Origin: WHSW01 sp963777775
Lineage (GTDB): Bacteria > Actinomycetota > Thermoleophilia > Solirubrobacterales > 70-9
Direction: 5' to 3'
Length of the DNA: 64,000 bases
Assembly (NCBI GenBank): GCA_963777775.1
Contig: CAVZRL010000009.1
Span: forward strand, 930,001 to 994,000
In this document: one piece after another, positions 24,486 through 31,907 of the stretch
How the letters are laid out: every line of letters begins with the position of its first letter
Numbering within the stretch: the stretch's first letter is position 1
Position numbers and translations under genes: made by a program
Notes under the pieces: generated by a model
What the model was told of the DNA's origin: nothing
Seen by the model: only the letters and a program-made list of their open reading frames with translations
Databases searched by the model: none

Positions 24486-25934
24486 ATGAGCTCGATGACT
24501 CGCAGGCAGGCAATCCGGCGCGGAATTGCCGCCGCGGGCACTCTCACGGCCGCCGACACCTTGCTCGCCTACGGCGGCGCCAATCAGGCGCTGGCCTCGA
24601 TGAGCAAGGTCTTCGCCCGGCCCGGTTACGGGCCGCTCCAGTTCGAGGCCGGCAAGCCACTGGCGCTGCCGAAGGGCTTTCACCACGTGCGCTTCGGCCG
24701 CGCCGGGAGCAGGATGTCGGACGGGCTGCCGACCCCGCCGTGCCACGACGGGACCGGGTACTTCAAGGGCCGCGGCAAGACCGTCTGGATCCTCCGTAAC
24801 CAGGAGGGCTTTCACCCCGGCCGCGCGGCGGGCCCGGTGAACGCCTATGACCGGGTCGCCCAGGGCGGCGTCACCGTCTCGCACTTCAGCCCGCGCTCGG
24901 GCAAGCTGATCGACAGCGCCCTGGTCCTGAACGGGACCGACAACAACTGCAGCGGCGGCGTCACCCCGTGGGGCACCTGGCTCACCGGCGAGGAGAACAC
25001 AGTCGGTCCCGAGCAGGGCTTCGAGCGCAAGCACGGCTACGTCTTCGAAGTCCCGGCGCGGGCCACCGAGCCGGTCGAGCCGGCGCCGATCAAGGCGATG
25101 GGCCGCTTCGTCCACGAGGCCTGTCCGGTCGACCCGAAGACGGGCGTCGTCTACATGACCGAGGACAACGGCGACCCGGGCGACGGCTTCTACCGCTACG
25201 TCCCGCACCAGAAGGGAAAGCTGCACCGTGGCGGCAAGTTGCAGATGCTGGCGATCCAGGGCAAGCCCGGGTTCAGCACCGTGCCGGAGTCCAAGCATGG
25301 GAAGAAGTTCGAGTGCCGCTGGATCGAGATCAAGGACCCGGATCCCAACGGCGCCGATGACTTTCCCCAGGCCGTCTACATGCAGGGCCGCCACAAGGGC
25401 GCGGCGAAGTTCTCGGGGCTCGAGGGCGGCACATTCGCCAAGGGCAGCTGCTACTTCACCGCCTCAGACGGGGGGCCGTCGGGGCAGGGCCAGGTTTGGC
25501 GCTACACACCTGACAATCGCAACCTCAAGCGCGGCACGCTCGAGCTCTTGATCGCTTCGCCGCGTGGCCGTGTGCTCAACAACCCGGACGCGGTCGCGCT
25601 CAGTCCCCGTGGCGGAATCGTCCTCTGCGAGGACGGCGAGAGCGAGGACATCGACGGGCGCGAGGCCTTCCTCCGCGGGCTGACGCCCGACGGCGAGCTG
25701 TTCGACTTCGCCAAGGTGACTCAGAAGATGCCGCTCCACGATCACTTCGGCGCCAGCCTCCTCCCGACGCTCAACAAGCGCCGCTGGGACAAGCCGCCGC
25801 GCCACGGGCCGATCGGCGCCAGCGAAACGGCCGGCGTCGGCTTCAGCCCGGACGGGAAGTGGATGTTCGTGCATCTTCAGTACCCGGGCGAGACGTTCGC
25901 GATCACAGGGCCCTGGAACAAGGGCTGGTTTTAG
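24486..25934 (+). CDS. PhoX/DUF839-family protein, Tat-exported
   Basis: A 482-residue protein with a twin-arginine-type leader (MTRRQAIRRGIAAAGTLTAAD) and a beta-propeller body of the PhoX family. It shows the conserved NNCSGGVTPWGTWLTGEE and YMTEDNGDPGDGFYRYVP. Marine PhoX enzymes are Ca/Fe phosphomonoesterases; many DUF839 proteins have unproven activity. A GAGAGGAG Shine-Dalgarno supports the ATG. It sits 19 bases after the binding-protein gene, so secretion of this enzyme and capture of a solute are probably coupled: it may release a phosphate or other group from a substrate outside the membrane. Residue-level metal ligands were not verified. Confidence 0.82.
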   Translation: MSSMTRRQAIRRGIAAAGTLTAADTLLAYGGANQALASMSKVFARPGYGPLQFEAGKPLALPKGFHHVRFGRAGSRMSDGLPTPPCHDGTGYFKGRGKTVWILRNQEGFHPGRAAGPVNAYDRVAQGGVTVSHFSPRSGKLIDSALVLNGTDNNCSGGVTPWGTWLTGEENTVGPEQGFERKHGYVFEVPARATEPVEPAPIKAMGRFVHEACPVDPKTGVVYMTEDNGDPGDGFYRYVPHQKGKLHRGGKLQMLAIQGKPGFSTVPESKHGKKFECRWIEIKDPDPNGADDFPQAVYMQGRHKGAAKFSGLEGGTFAKGSCYFTASDGGPSGQGQVWRYTPDNRNLKRGTLELLIASPRGRVLNNPDAVALSPRGGIVLCEDGESEDIDGREAFLRGLTPDGELFDFAKVTQKMPLHDHFGASLLPTLNKRRWDKPPRHGPIGASETAGVGFSPDGKWMFVHLQYPGETFAITGPWNKGWF

Positions 25935-25970
25935 GCCGCTCCGAGGCCCGCTCTCGTGCAGACTGGTGCG

Positions 25971-27326
25971 ATGACGACTATCGAGCGGACCCGGATCGCG
26001 GAGCTGTTCGAGCGCGAGCGCGAGCGCTTCGCGGCCCGCCACTCGCGTTCGCGCGAGCTTCACGAGCGGGCCGGCGCCTCGCTGCTCTCCGGGGTGCCGA
26101 TGAACTGGATGACCCGTTGGCCGGGCAGCTTCCCGGTGTTCTTCGAGTCAGCCGCGGGGGCCGAGATCACCGACGTCGACGGCAACGTCTACGCCGACCT
26201 CTGCCTCGGCGACACCGGGGCGATGACCGGCCACTCGCCTCCGGCGACGGTCGCCGCCGTCCGCGAGCGGATCGCCAAGGGGATCACGGCGATGCTGCCG
26301 ACCGAGGACGCGATCGTGGTCGGCGAGGAGATGCAGCGACGCTTCGGCCTGCGCGAGTGGCAGTTCAGCCTCTCCGCCACGGACGCGAACCGGTTCGTGG
26401 TCCGGATCGCGCGGCAGATCACCGGCCGGCCGAAGATCCTGGTCCACAACCACTGCTATCACGGCAGCGTCGACGAGACGGTGGTGACCCTGAACGACGG
26501 CCGGGTCGAGCCCCGGCTCGGCAACATCGGCGCGCCGGTCGACCCCGCCGAGACCACGCGGGTGGTCGAGATCAACGACCTCGAGGCACTCGAGCGCGAG
26601 CTCGCCCACGGCGATGTCGCCTGCGTGCTGGTCGAGCCGGCGCTAACCAACATCGGCATCGTGCTGGCCGAGGACGGCTACCACGAGCGCCTGCGCGAGC
26701 TCACCCGAGAGGCCGGGACGCTGTTGGTGATCGACGAGACCCACACCCTCTGCTGCGGGCCCGGCGGCTATACCCGCGCCCACGGGCTCGAGCCGGACTT
26801 CCTGACGATCGGCAAGCCGATCGGCGGCGGGGTGCCGGTCGGCGCCTACGGCTTCACCGAGCAGGTGGCGGAGCGGATCCTCGAAGGCACGATCTGGGAG
26901 GCGGCCGACGTTGGCGGCGTCGGCGGCACCCTGGCCGGCAACGCGCTCTCGCTCGCAGCCGTCCGCGCGACCCTCGGCCAGGTGCTCACCGACGAGGCGT
27001 TCGAGCGCATGATCGCGCTCGGAGAGCGCTTCGAGGCGGCGGTCGCCGCGACGATCGCCGAGCACCGCCTGCCCTGGTCGGTGACCAGGCTCGGGTGCCG
27101 GGCCGAGTACATGTTTGCGCCCAGCCCGCCACGGACCGGGGCCGAGGCGGCGGCGGCGCTCGACCACGAGCTCGACGCGCTGCTGCACCTCTACATGCTC
27201 AACCGCGATGTCCTGATGACCCCGTTTCACATGATGGCCCTGATCTCGCCGGCGACCGGCGAGGAGCATGTCGACCGCCACTCCGAGGCTTTCGCCGAGG
27301 CCGCCGCCGAGCTCGCCGGTGGCTGA
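25971..27326 (+). CDS. Class III aminotransferase, GSA/beta-phenylalanine-aminotransferase-like (third)
   Basis: A 451-residue PLP enzyme closer to glutamate-1-semialdehyde aminomutase and beta-amino-acid aminotransferases than to the two others here. It has DVDGNVYADLCLGDTGAMTGHSP, HCYHGSVDE, VIDETHTLCCGPGGY and the PLP lysine in IGKPIGGGVPVG. The usual SG(S/T)EAN phosphate loop reads SATDAN. The C-terminal LYMLNRDVLMTP is typical of the GSA group. I preferred ATG 25971 to the GTG five codons before it. The cupin start lies inside its 3' end. A haem role is unlikely without hemL neighbours; amine catabolism fits better. Confidence 0.82.
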   Translation: MTTIERTRIAELFERERERFAARHSRSRELHERAGASLLSGVPMNWMTRWPGSFPVFFESAAGAEITDVDGNVYADLCLGDTGAMTGHSPPATVAAVRERIAKGITAMLPTEDAIVVGEEMQRRFGLREWQFSLSATDANRFVVRIARQITGRPKILVHNHCYHGSVDETVVTLNDGRVEPRLGNIGAPVDPAETTRVVEINDLEALERELAHGDVACVLVEPALTNIGIVLAEDGYHERLRELTREAGTLLVIDETHTLCCGPGGYTRAHGLEPDFLTIGKPIGGGVPVGAYGFTEQVAERILEGTIWEAADVGGVGGTLAGNALSLAAVRATLGQVLTDEAFERMIALGERFEAAVAATIAEHRLPWSVTRLGCRAEYMFAPSPPRTGAEAAAALDHELDALLHLYMLNRDVLMTPFHMMALISPATGEEHVDRHSEAFAEAAAELAGG

Positions 27327-27672
27327 GCCGCCGCCGGTCCGCCGGCTATCCGCCGCCGAGGCGAGGCTCGGGCCGGATCCGCTCGACCCCGCTCAGGTGA
27401 CCGCCGGCTCGCCGCGGACCTCGGCGCTGGTCCTCTCGAGCTCGGCGGACGGTCAGGAGACCGGGGTCTGGCGCTGCACGCCCGGGACCTTCACCGACGT
27501 CGAGGCGGCCGAGACCTTCGTCGTGATCGAGGGCCGCGCGACGATCGCCTTCGAGGGCGGCGAGGTCGAGGTCGGGCCCGGCGATGTCTGCGAGCTGGCC
27601 GCCGGCGCCGAGACCGTGTGGACCGTGCACGAGACGCTGCTCAAGGGGTATCGCTTCGGGCCTGCCGCCTGA
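27319..27672 (+). CDS. Small cupin (Cupin_3/DUF861-like) protein
   Basis: A 117-residue single-domain cupin. The core reads AETFVVIEGRATIAFEGGEVEVGPGDVCELAAGAETVWTVHE, split here only by family convention into the two cupin motifs, with a terminal KGYRFG as in (S)-ureidoglycine aminohydrolase-like cupins. The first motif lacks the usual HxH metal pair, so it may bind rather than catalyse. GTG 27319 overlaps the aminotransferase stop by eight bases. Such cupins often accompany class III aminotransferases in catabolic operons, which fits its position as last gene. Confidence 0.8.
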   Translation: MAEPPPVRRLSAAEARLGPDPLDPAQVTAGSPRTSALVLSSSADGQETGVWRCTPGTFTDVEAAETFVVIEGRATIAFEGGEVEVGPGDVCELAAGAETVWTVHETLLKGYRFGPAA

Positions 27673-27684
27673 CCAGCGCCGCGA

Positions 27685-28941
27685 TCAGCCAGAGCCGGCG
27701 ACGTCGCGCTCGAGCAGCTTGCTGGCGACGTCGAAGACGCGGGTGTTGTCGCGCACGCCTTCGAGCCGGTGCGAGCGCGGGCCGCTGGCGGTGACCGGGA
27801 CGTTGACCGCGGTGTGGCCCGGGGTGGTCCAGTCGAGGCGGAAGTGCTCGCTCGAGTCGGCGACCGCGAACACGCCGGCGCCACCGCGCTGGTAGTGGGC
27901 CTCGATCCCGAGCCCGCCGGTCTCGTGGTCGGCGGTGATGATCACCAGCGTGTTCGGGTGGTCGCGCCGGTAGCGCGCAAGCACGGTCGCGATCCGGTTC
28001 AGCTCCTGGCCCGATGAGAAGAGCAGCCTCGGGCTGTGCTCGTGCCCGGCGTCGTCGATCTCGTCGACCTCGACAGCCATGAAGAAGCCGCTCGGGTCAC
28101 GGTCGAGGATCTCGAGCGCCTTGGCGACCATCTCGTGCTCGGGAACCGCGTAGGGGTCGTTCTTGTAGTTGTACTTGCGGATGAAGGCCTCCCGCAGCAG
28201 CGCGTCGGTGCGTGTCATCGCCAGCGCCTTCGGCCCCTCCAGGCGGGCGAACGTGCGGCGGTCGTAGGCGTACTCGTAGCCCTTTCGCTTCGCCTTCGCG
28301 ACCAGGTTCTTGCGCCCGAAGCTGGCGTCGTCCTCGATCATGTCGGGGACCATGCCGGGGCTGCCCTCGGGGTACCAGACCTCCTCGCCGCCGCCGAAGA
28401 TCAGGTCGGGCCGGGTGCCGCTCAGGTACTGGTTGGCGATCACGCGCTTGTTGTCGCGATCGTCGTGGTGGGCGGCGAACCCGGCCAGGGTCGCGTTGGT
28501 GACGTCGTTGTCGGAGATGATCGCGGTCGACTTGCCCTCGTCGTCGGCGATCTCGAGCAGGGTGTCGAGCGGCCGCCCGTTCGGGCCGACGCCGACGTAA
28601 TTGCGCTTCGTCTTCACCCCGGTCGCCATCGCGGTCGCGGCAGCCGCCGAGTCGGTCGCGATCCCGCCGCCCTTGGCGTGGGTGCGCAGCATCCCGAAGT
28701 GCTCGAGGTCGTCCATCGGCTGGCGCACCGTCTTGCCGTAGAAGCGGTACTGGATCGCGGCCCGCTGGACCGGGCCCATCCCGTCGCCGATCAGGACGAC
28801 GACGCTCGTCCCCTGCGCGGGCCCGGTGCCGGCCGCGCTCCGCGCCGGGCTGGTCGCGAACACGGCGGCGATCGCGATCGCGGCGATACCGGCGGCCGCG
28901 AACAGGCAACGGGTGCGGGTCTGGGTCGAGGAAGCGCTCAA
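27685..28941 (-). CDS. Alkaline phosphatase (PhoA superfamily), secreted
   Basis: A 418-residue phosphatase with a signal peptide (hydrophobic residues ~12-33, ending PARSA). Metal and catalytic motifs are in place: LIGDGMG, ATDSAAAATAMATG with the nucleophilic Ser, EVDEIDDAGHEH, ITADHETGG and a late PGHTAVNVPV His. It should hydrolyse phosphomonoesters outside the membrane. The start is TTG (28941); no strong Shine-Dalgarno. A perfect 13-bp palindrome lies 20 bases upstream. It converges on the cupin gene with a 12-base gap, and may work with PhoX-like protein in phosphate or phospho-compound scavenging. Confidence 0.88.
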   Translation of the reverse strand: MSASSTQTRTRCLFAAAGIAAIAIAAVFATSPARSAAGTGPAQGTSVVVLIGDGMGPVQRAAIQYRFYGKTVRQPMDDLEHFGMLRTHAKGGGIATDSAAAATAMATGVKTKRNYVGVGPNGRPLDTLLEIADDEGKSTAIISDNDVTNATLAGFAAHHDDRDNKRVIANQYLSGTRPDLIFGGGEEVWYPEGSPGMVPDMIEDDASFGRKNLVAKAKRKGYEYAYDRRTFARLEGPKALAMTRTDALLREAFIRKYNYKNDPYAVPEHEMVAKALEILDRDPSGFFMAVEVDEIDDAGHEHSPRLLFSSGQELNRIATVLARYRRDHPNTLVIITADHETGGLGIEAHYQRGGAGVFAVADSSEHFRLDWTTPGHTAVNVPVTASGPRSHRLEGVRDNTRVFDVASKLLERDVAGSG

Positions 28942-28960
28942 GATCTCGGTCTCAGGTCTG

Positions 28961-28973
28961 ATTGTTCAACAAT
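28961..28973. promoter_or_regulatory. Perfect palindrome upstream of alkaline phosphatase
   Basis: ATTGTTCAACAAT is a 6+1+6 palindrome, 20 bases before the TTG start. It resembles the cores of the two GntR sites (ATTGTGGACCAAT and ATTGTGGAATAAT), so it may be a third, more symmetric operator of the same or a related GntR protein. The AT richness is striking against this background. Confidence 0.45.
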
Positions 28974-29084
28974 GCGTCCATCGCAACCTATCATGCGGGA
29001 GCCGCGGTCGCGGGGCCGGCTCAGCCTCAACCGTCGGCGGGCGCGGAAGTAGCGGTGAGCTGGGCTGCCGACGGGCGCGACCGC

Positions 29085-29443
29085 TCAGAACCGCCAGCGA
29101 ACCCGCTTGTCGCGACGGGTGGCGCGATAGCGGTCGCGGGACGGTCGCAGGTTCCCGGTCACCTGCCAGCCGTTCCATCCGAAGCTCAGTGGCCGCTTGG
29201 GTCGGGCACCAGCCCGAGCGCCTTCTTGTGGGCGCGACGCGCCACCCGTCGGGCCTTTGGACAGCGCACCTCGGTGGCACGGATCCGGGTCAGGTCCACG
29301 CCGTCGTACCGGGTGCCCTCGTACGGGTTATCGACCGAACCGCATGAGCGGGCCGCGGCGTCTCCCGGTCCGAGCGCGGCGATCGCCAGCGCGACGAAAG
29401 CGCCACCGAGGACGAGTCTCGCCGTGAGGACGCTCGATTGCAC
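29085..29443 (-). pseudogene. Small secreted protein, frameshifted
   Basis: The GTG start at 29443 follows TAGATT by six bases. The frame gives a signal peptide (LTARLVLGGAFVALAIAAL), then SCGSVDNPYEGTRYDGVDL, IRATEVRCPKARRVARRAHKKALGL, and stops at 29186. The next frame continues sensibly as LSFGWNGWQVTGNL and DRYRATRRDKRVRWRF, stopping at 29085. Total length (359) is one base short of a whole number of codons, so a single-base deletion near 29186-29191 splits an intact ancestral protein of about 119 residues. Cysteines at both ends of the first part suggest a disulfide-bonded extracellular domain. Function unknown. It may be an assembly error. Confidence 0.6.
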
Positions 29444-29558
29444 GACGTCAATCTATGCAAATGAGGCTTCGGATCCGGTCGGGGACCGTTGATGCGCTGC
29501 TCAGGCATCCGCACGATGCGACGGTTCGCCCGGACTGGTGCGCGATACTGGGCCAGGG

Positions 29559-29945
29559 ATGTCGCAGGAGAACGTAGAGAGGATCAAGGCGGGATTCGCG
29601 GCGCACAACGGTGGCGACCTCGATGCCCTGGTCGAGCTCTATGACCCCGAGGTGGTGTTCGAGACCCTGCTCCTGGGGACCCACCATGGCAACGAGGCGA
29701 TCCGGCTGATCTACGAGGAGAACCAGAAGACGCTGTCCGGCTACGACGTCGTCCCGGTTGAGCTGATCGACGCCGGGGACAAGGTGGTGGCGGTCGCTCG
29801 GACAGTCGGGGCCGGTCCCGCCAGCCAGATCGCCGTCGACGACCATTTCGCCTTCGTCTTCACCTTCAAGGGCGAGCGGGTGGTAAGAGAACAGGCTTAC
29901 CGCAACAAAGAGGAAGCCCTCGAAGCCGCCGGTCTGGCGAAATAG
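29559..29945 (+). CDS. SnoaL-like / NTF2-fold protein
   Basis: A 128-residue cone-fold protein starting MSQENVERIKAGFAAHNGGDLDAL cut here by motif, with VELYDPEVVFET and a C-terminal NKEEALEAAGLAK tail. ATG 29559 is preceded by GATACT nine bases upstream and no Shine-Dalgarno. The following gene starts with the same MSQENVE motif, suggesting tandem duplication with strong divergence. The reaction, if any, is not evident. Confidence 0.78.
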   Translation: MSQENVERIKAGFAAHNGGDLDALVELYDPEVVFETLLLGTHHGNEAIRLIYEENQKTLSGYDVVPVELIDAGDKVVAVARTVGAGPASQIAVDDHFAFVFTFKGERVVREQAYRNKEEALEAAGLAK

Positions 29946-29948
29946 GTG

Positions 29949-30341
29949 ATGTCGCAGGAGAACGTCGAGCAGCTGCGCCGCCTGTACCGGACGCGCACAT
30001 TCGAGGAGTTCGCCGAGTCGCTTCATCCCGATGCCGAGATGCATCAGGCCCGCGAGGTTCCAGATGTCGACGACTACCACGGACGCGAAGAGTTCGTGCG
30101 GGGGACCCGACGCTGGCTCGAGGAATGGGACGAGTTCAAGTTCCTCGTTGAAGACGCGGCCGATCTCGGGGAGCGAGCCTTCATGCGTGTGAAGGTGTCA
30201 GGCCGCGCCAAGGCGAGCGGCGTCGGGCTCGACGAGGTCGTTTTTCACCACCTTTGGACGTTCCGGGACGACATGCCCTGGCGCTTGGAGGTGTACTTCA
30301 GCGAAGACCGAGCCCTCGAAGCAGCCGGGTTGCGGGAATAG
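29949..30341 (+). CDS. SnoaL-like / NTF2-fold protein
   Basis: A 130-residue relative of the preceding gene, three bases downstream of its stop. It shares the MSQENVE start and DRALEAAGLRE ending but differs inside (SLHPDAEMHQAREVPDVDDYHG). The body fits the NTF2 cone: three N-terminal helices then a sheet with VVFHHLWTFRDD. A GTG one codon earlier is possible. The two genes form one transcript that converges on nuoN. Confidence 0.78.
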   Translation: MSQENVEQLRRLYRTRTFEEFAESLHPDAEMHQAREVPDVDDYHGREEFVRGTRRWLEEWDEFKFLVEDAADLGERAFMRVKVSGRAKASGVGLDEVVFHHLWTFRDDMPWRLEVYFSEDRALEAAGLRE

Positions 30342-30350
30342 AGCTCGCCA

Positions 30351-30368
30351 CGGCGCGGCGCGCCTCGC
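30351..30368. terminator. GC hairpin between convergent SnoaL and nuoN
   Basis: The same 18 bp as at 6813-6830 (CGGCGCGGCGCGCCTCGC), here extended by CGG so that CGGCG and CGCCG arms flank a GGCGCGCC core with one mismatch. It lies in the 36-base gap between convergent genes and could stop transcription from both sides. Confidence 0.4.
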
Positions 30369-30377
30369 CGGTCGCGG

Positions 30378-31907
30378 TCAGCCGAGCAGCGACCAGAGCG
30401 CCGCGCCGGCGCGCTCGGCGAAGTCGACGAGCGGGTCGGGGATGACGCCGAAGAACACGGTCGCCGCGGCGGCGAGCAGCATCAGGCCGATGATCGCCGG
30501 GCAGCGGGCGCCGGTGGCCGCGGCGTCGGCCTCCTGCGAGGCGCCCGCGATCGCCGGCGCCTCGGCGGCGGTGCGCTCGGCGGCGCCCTGCATCCAGATC
30601 GCCGCGACGACGCGCAGGTAGTAGGCGAGCGAGATCATCGTCCCGATCACGATCATCACCCCGAGCCAGGTGTAGTCGCCCTCGACCGTGGCCTCGATCA
30701 GGAACAGCTTGCCGATGAAGCCCGCGGTCCCCGGGAGCCCGGCGAGAGCGAGCATCGAGATGGTCAGCGCCGCGGCGAGTGCCGGGCGCTCTCGTCCGAG
30801 CCCCTCGACCGAGCGGATGTCGTCGCCGAACGGCGTCTCGCGCTCTCGGATCGTGACCACCGCGAACGCCGCCAGGTTGGCCAGCGCGTAGGCGGCGAGA
30901 TAGAAGACCAGGGCGCTGGTCCCGGTCTCGTTCGCCGCCGCGACGGCGGCCAGCATGTAGCCGGCCTGGGCGACCCCCGAGTAGCCGAGCAGGCGCTTGA
31001 GCGAGCGCTGTCCGAGCGCCCCGACGTTGCCGACCACGATCGAGACCGCGGCCAGGGCCGCGAGCGCGGGCTGCCAGTCACCCGCGGCCGGCCCGAGCGC
31101 GAGCTCGAAGAAGCGCACCGCGACGCAGAACACCGCCGCCTTCGTCGCCACCGCCATGAACGCGGTCACCGGGGTCGGCGCGCCCTCGTAGACGTCGGGC
31201 GTCCACTGATGAAAGGGGGCGATCGAGAGCTTGAAGCCGAGGCCGGCGGCGACCAGGGCGATCCCGATCAGCAGCAGCGGGTCATCGACCATCGAGCCGC
31301 CGATCGCGGACCGGATGCCGTCGAAGTCGGTCGAGCCCGAGGCGCCGTAGACGAACGCCAGCCCGTAGAGCAGGGTCGCCGAGCCGAGCGAGCCGATGAT
31401 CAGGTACTTGAGCCCGGACTCGAGCGACTCCTCGCGCCGGACCGCCGAGCCACAGAGAACGTAGAGGGGGATCGAGAGCAGTTCGAGCGCGACGAAGAGG
31501 ACGATCAGGTTCTGGGCCCCCGAGATCAGCGCCATCCCGAGCACCGAGCAGATCAGCAGCGCCTGGAACTCGCCGTGCCCGCCCGGGCCGACCGGCCGGT
31601 CGGCGGCCTGCTCGCGCCAGGAGAGCGGGATGCAGAAGCCGGCCGAGGCGATCGCGATCAGGGTTGCGGCGAGCGCGAGGTCGTCGATCCGCAGCGTCCC
31701 CGCGACCAGGTCCTTGGCCTCCCCCCACTGCCAGATGCAGAGCCCTGCCGCGGTCGCGAGGGTGCCGAGCCCGATCACTGAGACCACCACCCGCTGGGTC
31801 GTGCGGGAGCCGAACAGCCCCGCGACCAGGACCAGCACCACCCCGGCGGTCAGGGCGATGATCGGCGAGATCCCCGCATAGTCGATCTCGGGGGCGTTGA
31901 AGCTCAT
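30378..31907 (-). CDS. nuoN: NADH-quinone oxidoreductase subunit N
   Basis: A 509-residue antiporter-like membrane subunit of complex I with about 14 transmembrane segments. Proton-channel residues sit in FVALELLSIPLYVLCG (TM5 Glu) and LSIAPFHQWTPDVYEGAPTPVTAF (TM7 region with Lys nearby), and SLKRLLGYSGVAQAGYML marks the broken-helix region. It pumps protons as the antiporter-like subunit nearest NuoK. ATG overlaps the nuoM stop by four bases. It is the last gene of the nuo operon; a hairpin follows. A charged insert (ASQEADAAATGARCP) before the last helices is not typical. Confidence 0.95.
   Translation of the reverse strand: MSFNAPEIDYAGISPIIALTAGVVLVLVAGLFGSRTTQRVVVSVIGLGTLATAAGLCIWQWGEAKDLVAGTLRIDDLALAATLIAIASAGFCIPLSWREQAADRPVGPGGHGEFQALLICSVLGMALISGAQNLIVLFVALELLSIPLYVLCGSAVRREESLESGLKYLIIGSLGSATLLYGLAFVYGASGSTDFDGIRSAIGGSMVDDPLLLIGIALVAAGLGFKLSIAPFHQWTPDVYEGAPTPVTAFMAVATKAAVFCVAVRFFELALGPAAGDWQPALAALAAVSIVVGNVGALGQRSLKRLLGYSGVAQAGYMLAAVAAANETGTSALVFYLAAYALANLAAFAVVTIRERETPFGDDIRSVEGLGRERPALAAALTISMLALAGLPGTAGFIGKLFLIEATVEGDYTWLGVMIVIGTMISLAYYLRVVAAIWMQGAAERTAAEAPAIAGASQEADAAATGARCPAIIGLMLLAAAATVFFGVIPDPLVDFAERAGAALWSLLG

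Noticed and set aside
28966..29280. 104-codon minus frame next to alkaline phosphatase.
   Set aside because: It runs in a third frame across the frameshifted secreted protein and has shadow composition.
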